60,006 nucleotides of DNA, from positions 1 through 60,006 of the forward strand of contig NZGD01000101.1 in the NCBI GenBank assembly GCA_002690925.1, given 5' to 3'. The notes under the pieces were generated by a model, which had not been told where the DNA came from, did no database searches, and saw only the letters and a program-made list of their open reading frames with translations. The stretch comes from Rhodopirellula sp. (GTDB lineage Bacteria > Planctomycetota > Planctomycetia > Pirellulales > Pirellulaceae). The translations under genes and the position numbers were made by a program. Shown one piece after another: positions 38,292 to 47,509 of this stretch (position 1 is the first letter of the stretch; every line of letters begins with the position of its first letter).

Positions 38292-38957
38292 ATGGAAACG
38301 ACACTTCATCAGCAACTGAAACGCTGCTACGCTCAGGACGACGACAGCACAGAAGTTGTGCTGGGGCAGTATCGTATTGATGCAATATGTGATGATGAAT
38401 TGATCGAAGTACAGTGTGCGTCACTTTCAGCGATTCGCGAAAAATGCCACAACCTTCTGAAGCGACACCAACTACGGGTGGTCAAGCCGGTAGTGATGCG
38501 GACGCGAATCGCCAAGGCGCAAAAACAGGGTGGACCAGTCACCTCACGACGGCTAAGCCCCAAACGTGGAAACCTACTGGAACTCTTTGACGAACTGATC
38601 TACTTCACACGCGTCTTTCCACATCCAAATCTCGTGATTGAAGTTCCACTGATCGAGATCGAACAGTTACGTTTACCAGGCAAAAAACGGAAACGACGTT
38701 GGCACAAAGATTTCAAAATAGGAGACGTACGGCTGGAGACGATTCAACGGTCAGTTGAGCTACGCACTCCTGCAGATCTTCTGGCACTTCTCAACATGCC
38801 ACCCACCGTTGAAAGTTTCAATACTGCCGAACTCGCAAAAATCATTGATCGTCCGCGATGGCACGCCCAACAAATTGCCTATGTGCTCCGAAAAACCGGA
38901 GCAATCGATTCGAAAGGACGCGATCGCAGTGGCATCATTTATCATCGGGCAGCGTGA
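38292..38957 (+). CDS. Hypothetical protein with PD-(D/E)xK-like N-terminus and winged-helix-like C-terminus
   Basis: The 221-residue protein begins with a short block, VVLGQYRIDAICDDELIEVQ, where Asp 30 and Glu 39-x-Gln 41 are spaced like the D...(D/E)xK core of restriction-type nucleases, with Gln replacing Lys. A helix (SAIREKCHNLLKRH) follows, as in that fold. Residues 95-160 are basic (LPGKKRKRRWHKDFK). The end (about 170-221) reads like a winged helix: TAELAKIIDRPRWHAQQIAYVLRKTGAI. Together this suggests a DNA- or RNA-binding nuclease-like protein, but catalytic competence is unproven. It may be co-transcribed with pyrE. Confidence 0.6.
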   Translation: METTLHQQLKRCYAQDDDSTEVVLGQYRIDAICDDELIEVQCASLSAIREKCHNLLKRHQLRVVKPVVMRTRIAKAQKQGGPVTSRRLSPKRGNLLELFDELIYFTRVFPHPNLVIEVPLIEIEQLRLPGKKRKRRWHKDFKIGDVRLETIQRSVELRTPADLLALLNMPPTVESFNTAELAKIIDRPRWHAQQIAYVLRKTGAIDSKGRDRSGIIYHRAA

Positions 38958-39064
38958 CTGAGGCAGCAGCCAACTGGTTTCCATGTCATCCCCCCAAGCC
39001 AAATTCGCCTGTCAAACTTGAGTTGCATCCTTTGCGATCGAATCAAGATCGATGCGAGTAATGA

Positions 39065-39331
39065 CTATGGCATCACGACAATCCCTAGCAAGTCATCCGC
39101 GGGCGCAATCACACGCAAGACATTTCCCATCATCTGCGGTAACCAATCACTGTCCGACAGGCCATCAATTGGCTCATATCCGTCAGGTCCGGCTATCACA
39201 TTGGATGTGCAGGACCGCAACAACGGCTTGGGGTTGACCAAAACGGGCACGCACCTGGCTTCAATGGGGCACGCCTGAATGCAACCGCCACACGCGATCC
39301 AGCTCTCGTCCTGCCAGCAATTCCCACTGAT
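39065..39331 (-). pseudogene. Possible remnant of a 4Fe-4S ferredoxin-like gene
   Basis: In the minus-strand frame bounded by TGA (39332-39334) and TAG (39065-39067), residues read WIACGGCIQACPIEARC, with the CxxCxxxCP spacing of a 4Fe-4S ferredoxin cluster. There is no ATG, GTG or TTG upstream of the cluster within this frame; the first possible start (GTG 39250) lies after it. A second frame starting at ATG 39387 overlaps and could be the N-terminal part after a frameshift. The fourth ferredoxin cysteine is not clearly placed. This may be a decayed or frameshifted gene, or a chance match. Confidence 0.3.
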
Positions 39332-39858
39332 TCAATCGATGGAATCAAACGACTTTCGTGATCGTCTCCTGAATCGGCGAACATCATGAAACCAAAGCTC
39401 GGCTGCCAAAATAGCCAATCAGCAACACAAGTGATTCAAGTGATTGCAGCTGAGTGGCCCAACACAATCCCTTCTACACACTGCATTTTTTTGCAACTGA
39501 ACATGCATTGATTTTGTGTCACGTTCCTCAGATGAAACTTCATTCACGCTGAGCTGAACTTCTACACCTTAAAACGTGGAGCACAAATTCACCGAAGGCA
39601 GAATTAAAATCAAAACCAAATCGTGCTCCGGGTGCTCCAACTCCACCACAAAAGCAGCCACGCGTTAGCTAGCTCCATGTGTGCAAGCAGACAAACGTGG
39701 CCTGAAATTCATTCAGCTTGCAGAAAATTGATGAGCGTCTGCCTCCTAATCCACCGCTATCAATTTACATGACGCTTTGAAAGCACCGCAGGCAGGTGTA
39801 GTGTACGAAACAAATACGAATGTCCGTTGATTCATAGACAAAAGAATCAACAGACCAC

Positions 39859-39889
39859 GGCTAGCGCAAAGGCATCCGTTGCGCTAGCC
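39859..39889 (-). terminator. Strong hairpin downstream of the giant GH18/GH5 gene
   Basis: GGCTAGCGCAA (39859-39869) and TTGCGCTAGCC (39879-39889) are perfect 11-base arms around a nine-base loop. It lies 65 bases past the stop of the minus-strand gene; read on that strand it is followed by a T-rich but interrupted stretch (TGTTGATTCTTTT). A terminator or mRNA-stabilising hairpin is likely. Confidence 0.6.
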
Positions 39890-39953
39890 AAGATAAAAAT
39901 CGTATCAGATCATGTCATACAAGCTAAGCCGGACATGAGTGGTTCGGATATAA

Positions 39954-42900
39954 TCAAGTCGGCTTCAGCTGGAAGTTTGTTGGCTCAAGAGGACCGCCAG
40001 CATTGACTTGATAGCCAATATTCACGCTTCCTCCTGGTGCAACCGAACCGTTCCAAGACAATGCGCGAAGACGATAACGAGTACCTTCGTGTCCCACGAT
40101 CTCCGCACCCCAGATACTCGCAATCTCATGAGGTGAATCAAACTCAAGTTCCCAGTTCGTCCACGACTGCTCACCACTGTTGGTGATCACAATCGATGCA
40201 ACATACCCCGTCCCCCACTGACTCGAAACACTCCACACAACATCACCACTTGATTCTTCCGAATCATTGTTTTGTATTGTTGCAACCGCAGTGTCGTCAG
40301 CCAACGTTGCATTCACAACCTGACTCAAGGCAAGTTCAAAGGTTTCATCTGCCTCAACAGCAGTATCACCCTTGACCAGCACCTCAATCGTTTTTTCCAT
40401 CTCACCTGCCAAGAAGGTCAATGTCCCCTGCGTAGGCACAAAGTCTTCATCAGCATCAGCGGTAACAGCAACGGTCGAATAGTCGACCGACGTGCCCCCA
40501 CCCTCAGGAACCGCCTTCGAAAGCTTGACCGTGAACACCAGTTTTTCGCTATCGAAATCAGGTTCCATCATGGACACGTCGCTCACCGTCATTTCAATGG
40601 GTTTATCGCCGGAACCATCATTCCCTCCTGCGTTTTGTCCATTGATGGTGATATTGCGTGGACTTGTCACCACATTCCCCGGATTGCCACTGAAACCAAA
40701 TGTCACACTCCCGCCGGGTTCAACAATTCCATTCCAGCTTTCATTTTTCACTACGTAATGCTGGCCGGAATGGCTTACCAATTTTGAACTCCAGAACTGC
40801 GTCAGGTTGTGCTCCCAGTCGAACTCGACCTCCCAACCCTCCCACGCCTCATCGGTACGATTGGTCAGTTTCAGTTCACCGGTGAATCCGGAGCCCCAAT
40901 CGCTGACAGTTCGGTATTCAGCAGAGCTGTTAGACGAACCCAAATCATCATTTTTGATGGTTACGCTCGCCACTCCGTTGGTAATGATCGCACCCTGTGG
41001 TGATGAAAGCTCGACCGTTAAGATCTCGTCCGCCTCCACGTCGAGGTCTCCGCTGACCTTCAATGCAATCACAGCAGACAAACTTCCTGCGGGAATGGTC
41101 ACCGAACCCATCTTGCTTTCGTAGTCTGAACCCGTCATCGCGGATCCATCCGTGGTGGTGTAATTCACCGTGACATCTTCACTGGCCACTTTCGAAAGCG
41201 AGACCACAACATCAGCAACAGATACACCAGAATCCCCCTCGTTGAGGCTGACATCAGAAACGGACAGCGTCGGCACCGACTGCCCCACATCAGCGAGGAC
41301 GCCATTGACATAGACATTGGATGGGATCGTTGTGACATTCCCCGGGCTACCGCCCAGACCAATGATTACACTCTGCCCTGGTCCCACCGCACCATTCCAG
41401 AATTCATTATCGATCACAAAACTGCCATCACCATTTTCGATCAGAAGAGCATTCCAGACCTGACTGATTTCATGGGTCCAATCAAACTCAAGCCGCCATC
41501 CCGACCAGGCTTCAGCCCCAAGGTTGGTGAGTTTAATCTCGCCATTGAAACCACTCCCCCAGTCATCAGTGGTGCGATAGGAGAAGCCAGCAGGAACGAC
41601 TGTTTGGTCGTTGTCCAGAATCGTGCCTTCTGCATTTGCATCGGCTAGCGTTGCATTGACGGCATTACTCAGATTGACTTGAAATGACTCCCGGCCTTCC
41701 TCAAGCAGGTCACCGTTCACATCCACTGAGATCGTCTGCTTCGTCTGGCCTGCGGGGATCGTCAAAGTTCCCGTTGCAGCAGTGTAATCATCCGGCGCAA
41801 CCGCGGATCCAGCAGTCGTTGCATAGTCAAACGTCACATCTTCTGATGCAGCCTGCGACAAAGCAACGGAGAAAGACATCGAAGTTGTTCCAGTGTTCCC
41901 TTCGGTCACACTTGCATCACTGACACTGAGCGTAGGTAACGAGGACCCGGCATTGTCGTCATCGACAACGGTGATCATTGCATTTGCATCGGTCAATGAA
42001 CCATGGGCCGCATTTGTCAGATTAACAAAGAACAGTTCATCTGGCTCTACCACTGCGTCTGGACTCACATCAATCTGAATCGTCTTCGCAACTTCACCGG
42101 GGAGAAAAGTCAGCGTTCCACTGGTCGCTGTATAGTCGCTACCTGAAAGGGCAGTTCCATCAGCAGTGTAGTAATCCACGGTGGTGGTGTGCATCGATGC
42201 GGCCGACAAGCTTACCGTCAAGACAGCGACGGTCTGTGAGTCTCCGCGAGCGTCAGCAAAATCTGACTGCACAGGTTCCAGGCCATCCACTTTGTTGTCA
42301 TCAATGGTTTGCCAATCATCCTTGAGAATCCCCCCCGTATCACCAGAGTTTGGATTCCACGACCAATAGGTCCAACTGATCCCCTTCTGCCCAGATTCAA
42401 GATCATTATCACCATCACCATCAAGATCACCTTTGAGATACTCGACCATGGTGTCGAACCACTGTTGGTCGCTGACGGTTTCAAGTTTGCTACCAAACTC
42501 ACCTAGTAAGACAGGTGCGATTCCGTCACGGAAGAGGTATCCCCAGTTCTCATTCCAAATTTCGGTGAGATTATTTGGATAAGCAGGATCGTTGAAGTAG
42601 TCCTGCTGATAGACGCTGGCGGGATAATCGTGGGCGGAATAGACAAGGCGATTTGGCACATCCAAACGCACCGGCGCGTCACCGGCATTGGACAAATTCC
42701 CTCCCCACCAGTAGTACCCGGAAGAAGCTGCTTCTACACCTTCGACAATGATCAGCAAGTCTGGATTCGCCGCCAGCACAGCATTGCCAGCCCTTTCAGC
42801 AGCCAAACGCCAATCATTGTTTGAATCGTCTCCCCACGTTGCTGGACCGTGAGGCTCGTTATGCAAGTCAATTCCGACCACTGAACTGTTATTGGCATAC

Positions 42901-45341
42901 CGCGTTGCCAACTGTGTCAGATGATCGATCCAAACAGATTCCGGATACTCTGCGGAATACCAAAGCCCTGATTCGTTGGCACTATTTCCTGCCTCAGAGC
43001 GGTGATGGTCCAAAATCACTCGCATGCCAAGTTCGTCAGCCCGTACCACGATCCGATCCATGATTTCCAGTCCGCTGAGTCCCTCCAAGTCAGGATTTTT
43101 TCCGAAGTCGATACCGTTGGGTAGGCTTCCAGCATCGAATAGTTCGTCACTGTATGGCAGCCGAATGGTATTGAATCCTTCGGCCTTCATCTGGTCCATC
43201 ATTTCGACGTACCCTCTGCTCCACAAACCATGCGGAGCAAAATTGGTCGTCTCGAAACCGAACCAGTTGACACCTGCAAGACGCACAGAATTTCCTGATT
43301 CATCAACGATCTGATTCCCAAGAGTTGACAGCGCTCCTGTGGAAATGTCCCCAGTTGTCCCTTCGGTCACCACAACATCAGCCACTGAAATCGATGGCAT
43401 CATGCCATCCATCCCACCACCATGGTTTCCGTGGTCATGGTTTCCGTGATCATGCGAATTGCCACTGCCAGGACGAGTCTGGTTTCCATCAGTCGTCTCC
43501 CCTGCGGGCGCTGCTGGAGTCAGCAATTCTGCTCGACTTACCAACGTCAATTCATCGACGGTGAAACCAAAATGCAACTCCAACTGATCCTCGACAATTT
43601 GATCATGGTGAAACTCAATATTCGCAGGTACAAGATCACTCTTTAAAATTCCGGTCAACAACACGCTCTGATTCGTCGGCTGAACTGATATCAGCAACCC
43701 CTCCGATGTATCTTCCACGCTAAGGCGTTCGCGTGTTCCGAAGTAAAGGAAACTAAGCTTCATTGTTTCCGGATCAAAATCGTCAATTCGTTCCTGAACT
43801 CCGTACTCGTGTGAACGAACGTAAACCGTGTCAGACTCTCGAGGCCCAACACCCTGCTCCCATGAAACAACACCACCAATGTCTTGACGCAAATGTTCAT
43901 TCGCGACCACGCCGTAATTGTGGATGCTCAAATCGGTCAAACTGCGATCCTTGACAACCTGATATTCAGGCGTCCACGCCCAAGGATTCACGACTGCAAC
44001 TTCCCCGCTTTCCAATTTCCCCAAGATCAGGTTGTGAACGGAAATATCACCAAAATCGAGCCGATCCTCATTGGGATTGAAGTTGATAATATCGGCTGCA
44101 GCAGGGTTAACAGGAAAGACATTTCCCGTCAAATCACCTAGCCCTGAATCGTTGTTATCGCCGGTGGGATTATCACCGCCGCCATGATCATCGCCAACGA
44201 TAGTGAACTGACCCAAAGTTTGAGCAAATTCAAAGGGTTCCTGTGGCACACCACTGCAAGTCAGTGCGAGTGTTCCAAACGTTTCACAAGGAGCATCACG
44301 ATTAGCCGACCATGCAGAAAGAAAGCCCATTCCTACTTCATCTGCAAAGTCCAGCAGTTTTTCAGCATCTTCCACGTAGAACCGTTCTGACATCACATCG
44401 TTCTGCCCGATCATGGGAGTGACACCCACGAGACTCCACAATTCAGCATCAGTTACCTGAACACCTGCTGCGTCGTAAGCACCGCGCATCTGATCAAAGA
44501 GGCTCTCAGCAGCTTGAATGGCATAGTCACCCATCTGACCCTCTGGATTCGGGGCAGCAGAGTCACCGTAATCCATGGCCATGACATTGACTCCACCAAT
44601 ATCAACACCGTAACTCAATGCGGACTCGACTACGTACAATCCATCATTGGTCAACCCACTTGGTAACACAGGTAAAGTGAACCAAACCTCCAAAGGCCTG
44701 CCATCAACTGCGGCTTGCTCCTGCAGATTTCGGATGGCCTGAGATCGACGATCAATCGAAACCTCATCTGCAACCCAAGATCCTTCAACATCAAAATCGA
44801 TCCAGGTCAGTTCGTACTGATCAACCACTTCCTGATAAGCTTGGGTCAAGTCATCGACATCACTGATTGCAGCAGCCAATGGCGTGCCCGCGGCACCACC
44901 AAATGACACCAGGACTTCTCCACCCAGCTCACGCAAAGCGTCGATCTGATCGCCGCGGTAACCGGAGTCAACACTGTAGTACCCACCCCAACTGGGTTCA
45001 CTGGTTGCCGGATCCGCGACGACAAATGCCAGCGTGACGTACTTCACACCTTCATCTTTTGCAAGTTCAACAAAATCGAATGGTGGCCAAAGAGTCGTAT
45101 CGACATAGGGAGCAAAAACCTGATCCGGTATGTCAGCCCGCATATCGAAACCATCACTCGAATCACTGGCTGCAGAGTTGAATCCCGATATCAAACCCGA
45201 AGAAGCATCCATTCCACTTGATGCCGTCATCGTGATCCGTTGCTCGAGGAATTCGAGTTGCACCCGGCGGCGCGCGCGACGTTTGTGCTGCGCACGGTCG
45301 GAACGACGGGAGCCTAAGAGCTCGCGAAAGCGAATTTGCAT
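39954..45341 (-). CDS. Giant secreted GH18 / GH5 / Calx-beta / CBM2 multidomain glycoside hydrolase
   Basis: The 1795-residue chain opens with a very basic leader and QLEFLEQRI (residues 28-36), akin to planctomycete LEPR-XLL leaders of exported proteins. Residues 75-375 are a GH18-like barrel with TWIDFDVEG (179-187): Asp 182, Asp 184 and Glu 186 fit the DxxDxDxE motif except that its first Asp is Thr 179. Residues 410-600 are an unrecognised beta-rich part; a His/Gly linker follows (627-647). Residues 665-1015 are a GH5 domain with acid/base Glu 829 (HNEP) and nucleophile Glu 948 (GEFG). Calx-beta domains lie at about 649-664 plus 1036-1130 (split), 1136-1245, 1356-1465 and 1583-1692; CBM2-like modules at 1251-1345, 1474-1568 and 1700-1790, with typical DWGSGF and EFWNG/ESWNG motifs. 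It probably degrades chitin and cellulose-like glycans outside the cell. Confidence 0.9.
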   Translation of the reverse strand: MQIRFRELLGSRRSDRAQHKRRARRRVQLEFLEQRITMTASSGMDASSGLISGFNSAASDSSDGFDMRADIPDQVFAPYVDTTLWPPFDFVELAKDEGVKYVTLAFVVADPATSEPSWGGYYSVDSGYRGDQIDALRELGGEVLVSFGGAAGTPLAAAISDVDDLTQAYQEVVDQYELTWIDFDVEGSWVADEVSIDRRSQAIRNLQEQAAVDGRPLEVWFTLPVLPSGLTNDGLYVVESALSYGVDIGGVNVMAMDYGDSAAPNPEGQMGDYAIQAAESLFDQMRGAYDAAGVQVTDAELWSLVGVTPMIGQNDVMSERFYVEDAEKLLDFADEVGMGFLSAWSANRDAPCETFGTLALTCSGVPQEPFEFAQTLGQFTIVGDDHGGGDNPTGDNNDSGLGDLTGNVFPVNPAAADIINFNPNEDRLDFGDISVHNLILGKLESGEVAVVNPWAWTPEYQVVKDRSLTDLSIHNYGVVANEHLRQDIGGVVSWEQGVGPRESDTVYVRSHEYGVQERIDDFDPETMKLSFLYFGTRERLSVEDTSEGLLISVQPTNQSVLLTGILKSDLVPANIEFHHDQIVEDQLELHFGFTVDELTLVSRAELLTPAAPAGETTDGNQTRPGSGNSHDHGNHDHGNHGGGMDGMMPSISVADVVVTEGTTGDISTGALSTLGNQIVDESGNSVRLAGVNWFGFETTNFAPHGLWSRGYVEMMDQMKAEGFNTIRLPYSDELFDAGSLPNGIDFGKNPDLEGLSGLEIMDRIVVRADELGMRVILDHHRSEAGNSANESGLWYSAEYPESVWIDHLTQLATRYANNSSVVGIDLHNEPHGPATWGDDSNNDWRLAAERAGNAVLAANPDLLIIVEGVEAASSGYYWWGGNLSNAGDAPVRLDVPNRLVYSAHDYPASVYQQDYFNDPAYPNNLTEIWNENWGYLFRDGIAPVLLGEFGSKLETVSDQQWFDTMVEYLKGDLDGDGDNDLESGQKGISWTYWSWNPNSGDTGGILKDDWQTIDDNKVDGLEPVQSDFADARGDSQTVAVLTVSLSAASMHTTTVDYYTADGTALSGSDYTATSGTLTFLPGEVAKTIQIDVSPDAVVEPDELFFVNLTNAAHGSLTDANAMITVVDDDNAGSSLPTLSVSDASVTEGNTGTTSMSFSVALSQAASEDVTFDYATTAGSAVAPDDYTAATGTLTIPAGQTKQTISVDVNGDLLEEGRESFQVNLSNAVNATLADANAEGTILDNDQTVVPAGFSYRTTDDWGSGFNGEIKLTNLGAEAWSGWRLEFDWTHEISQVWNALLIENGDGSFVIDNEFWNGAVGPGQSVIIGLGGSPGNVTTIPSNVYVNGVLADVGQSVPTLSVSDVSLNEGDSGVSVADVVVSLSKVASEDVTVNYTTTDGSAMTGSDYESKMGSVTIPAGSLSAVIALKVSGDLDVEADEILTVELSSPQGAIITNGVASVTIKNDDLGSSNSSAEYRTVSDWGSGFTGELKLTNRTDEAWEGWEVEFDWEHNLTQFWSSKLVSHSGQHYVVKNESWNGIVEPGGSVTFGFSGNPGNVVTSPRNITINGQNAGGNDGSGDKPIEMTVSDVSMMEPDFDSEKLVFTVKLSKAVPEGGGTSVDYSTVAVTADADEDFVPTQGTLTFLAGEMEKTIEVLVKGDTAVEADETFELALSQVVNATLADDTAVATIQNNDSEESSGDVVWSVSSQWGTGYVASIVITNSGEQSWTNWELEFDSPHEIASIWGAEIVGHEGTRYRLRALSWNGSVAPGGSVNIGYQVNAGGPLEPTNFQLKPT

Positions 45342-45972
45342 TGTCTTGACCTGTGTAGAAAAGATTGTTTGGTCATGGGCAGCGACCCAAGTGAATAGAC
45401 CTTGAGTCTATGACTGTTGTTCAAATACGACAAATTTTTTTCACTGTGGAAGTGACAAACGACGGATCCCAGCCACCCTTTGTTCGCCAGTTGAACCACC
45501 GTCAGCAGAGGGGGCAGGCACAGAATTCAAGACACACCGAGCTCAGCTACCGAACGCAAAAAATGCGTTCAAAAACGCAGAAAACGCACATCCAGAAGTG
45601 AGTCATCCACAAAAAAACAACCTCATGCACACTCACTTGCCTTCGCAAAAGAAACCAAATGGAAGCCCCCAAAAAATGTTTTGCGCAAACCCGCAGCGAG
45701 CGGGACTTCTACAGTATTCGAAAGCCGGCGTTAGTGAATGACAGCAGCATCAACCCACGACTCGATGACTGCTGATTTTAAAAAAGGACGTGCGCAAATC
45801 GCATCATGCAAGCGGTCCATTCACTTCGACCACGACCCGTCATTTCGCCCATTGCCCCCATGCTGTCAATGCATACGGAAAAATCGTAGCTGTTATCCTG
45901 AACATGCCCACAAAACCAGCATCGTCATTCGCAGAGCTGAAACAAGAGAAACAGAAATTCAACCTCGAGTCG
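45342..45972. other. Intergenic region upstream of the giant glycoside hydrolase
   Basis: About 630 bases between the start of the giant gene and the end of pabB, both on the minus strand. No supported gene: the plus-strand frames at 45738-46314 run into pabB antisense and have no motif. The part next to the giant gene holds an inverted repeat at 45395-45411 and is the expected promoter/leader region. A-rich runs occur at 45548-45680. Confidence 0.5.
45395..45411. promoter_or_regulatory. Inverted repeat in the leader of the giant glycoside hydrolase gene
   Basis: ATAGAC (45395-45400) and GTCTAT (45406-45411) are perfect six-base arms around CTTGA, about 55 bases upstream of the start ATG. 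It could be an operator or small leader hairpin; with six-base arms, chance is also possible. Confidence 0.35.
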
Positions 45973-47493
45973 CTAAACAGACTCAACAGCTCGCAACATT
46001 CCTTTGGCTTTATCCCACGTCTCTGCTTCCTCGGCATCGGGCAAACTGCGAGCAGTGATACCGCCACCGACAGGAATTTGCCATTGCCCGTGAGCAGCAG
46101 TGATCGTCCGAATCAGGATATTGAAATCAGCATCACCCCCGCAGCTTATGTACCCAATCGAACCGCAGTAGGGGCCTCGAGGATTTGGTTCCATACGGGC
46201 AATCGTCCGCATCGCTTCAATTTTCGGTGCTCCGGTCACACTGCCTCCTGGAAAACAAACCCGAAGCAGATCAACTACGTTCTTACCGTCCTGCAACTCT
46301 CCACTTACAACTGAGACGAGATGCTGGACAAATTCGTATTGTTCCAACTCACACAACTGTTTAACTCGGACACTGTCATCACGGCAGACCCGAGAAAGAT
46401 CATTTCGCATCAAATCAACGATCATCACATTCTCGGCACGATCCTTCTCACTTTCGATCAGCTCTTCAGCTAAGGCATCGTCAACTGAATCATGGCCTGT
46501 TCGAGGCACCGTACCTTTGATTGGTCTGGTTTCGACCAAGGAATCTCGCACCTGTAAAAAACCCTCAGGGGAACTACTCAATACCGTAAAACCCTCACCC
46601 CCGTAATAGGCACTGAACGGCGCCGGATTTTTTTCGCGCAGACGAAGATACAAATCTGGTGATTTAAGGTGCTGCTGTACCAACAATCGCTGCGCCAAAT
46701 TCACCTGAAATGAATCACCATTTCGAATGGCACTCACTACCTCTGCAACACTCTGCTGAAACTTCTCGCTTGTAAAATTGCTGGTTACAGAAGGATGCTC
46801 CGTTGGAAATTGCTGATACAAAGGAACTGACGCTGGATACTGGCCACTTAGGACATCGGATTGAAATGAGCCGCCACCTGTAAATTCGTTGCCTCGTAAT
46901 CCAGGAGTTCCTGCATCAACTTCGATTTGATTTTCTGGCAACGCTTCCGGGTCGGAATTTCCAAACAACCACTGTTGCACGTAATCAGCTCTCTGCACCG
47001 CCACCGAAAATCGTTGACTTGGATCAGTGGCGGAAAGTCCTTGACTGATCAACCACCCTTTGCCGAGCTGATGATCAAACGCGATGCTCCAGTCGTACAA
47101 TCCGAGTGAGATGGCAGGAGTTGGCAGATCATTGACCTCAGGCATTCCAACCGATTCCAACCAGGTCGCTGCTTCATAACCGATCAACCCCGCAATCCCC
47201 CCCTGAAATGACGGCAACGAAGGATCATGAGTGTCAGGCAGAGCGTCACACCATTGAGCAAGAACAGGCCACGGGTCAGAGTCACCTGCAAAAGCAACGA
47301 GGGATTTAATGGGATCAGCCGTCAGAAAGCTGTATCGTCCAATTGGCTGCCCCTGAGGATCACGGGGACCACGGGACACAGAATCGAGCCAGAGGCACCC
47401 TGGCAGGAGGGACAGACGCGAAAACAGCTCTACCAAACAGACATCGTCTGGCAGGGGGCGGACAATCGGTAGAGATTCGTTTTGCGGGTCCAT
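45973..47493 (-). CDS. pabB: Aminodeoxychorismate synthase component I
   Basis: PabB converts chorismate and ammonia to 4-amino-4-deoxychorismate for folate synthesis. The 506 residues carry the chorismate-binding half: NGDSFQVNLAQRL, FSAYYGG, SSSPEGFL, RPIKGTVPR (residues 323-331), DLMRNDLSRVC, FPGGSVTGAPK and IPVGGGITARS. Lys 326 in PIKGT is the residue that distinguishes PabB from anthranilate synthase TrpE, where Ala is usual; this supports pabB. The glutamine amidotransferase partner (PabA) and lyase (PabC) are not adjacent. It begins 16 bases after the tsaE stop, so the two are likely co-transcribed. Confidence 0.9.
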   Translation of the reverse strand: MDPQNESLPIVRPLPDDVCLVELFSRLSLLPGCLWLDSVSRGPRDPQGQPIGRYSFLTADPIKSLVAFAGDSDPWPVLAQWCDALPDTHDPSLPSFQGGIAGLIGYEAATWLESVGMPEVNDLPTPAISLGLYDWSIAFDHQLGKGWLISQGLSATDPSQRFSVAVQRADYVQQWLFGNSDPEALPENQIEVDAGTPGLRGNEFTGGGSFQSDVLSGQYPASVPLYQQFPTEHPSVTSNFTSEKFQQSVAEVVSAIRNGDSFQVNLAQRLLVQQHLKSPDLYLRLREKNPAPFSAYYGGEGFTVLSSSPEGFLQVRDSLVETRPIKGTVPRTGHDSVDDALAEELIESEKDRAENVMIVDLMRNDLSRVCRDDSVRVKQLCELEQYEFVQHLVSVVSGELQDGKNVVDLLRVCFPGGSVTGAPKIEAMRTIARMEPNPRGPYCGSIGYISCGGDADFNILIRTITAAHGQWQIPVGGGITARSLPDAEEAETWDKAKGMLRAVESV

Positions 47494-47509
47494 CGGCTCT
47501 ACCTGCAGC

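Larger units (their letters stand above)
38958..39953. other. Gene-poor kilobase between the nuclease-like gene and the giant glycoside hydrolase
   Basis: No intact gene is supported. It contains a minus-strand open frame with a ferredoxin-like cysteine cluster (39065-39331), described separately, and a strong hairpin (39859-39889) that probably ends transcription of the large gene. The section 39400-39850 is comparatively AT-rich and holds no feature I can identify. Confidence 0.5.

Noticed and set aside
40272..40787. 171-residue plus-strand frame within the giant glycoside hydrolase gene
   Set aside because: Antisense to CBM2 and Calx-beta coding sequence; nothing protein-like.
45790..46314. 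174-residue plus-strand frame across the pabB end
   Set aside because: More than half is antisense to pabB; the rest has no motif or ribosome site.
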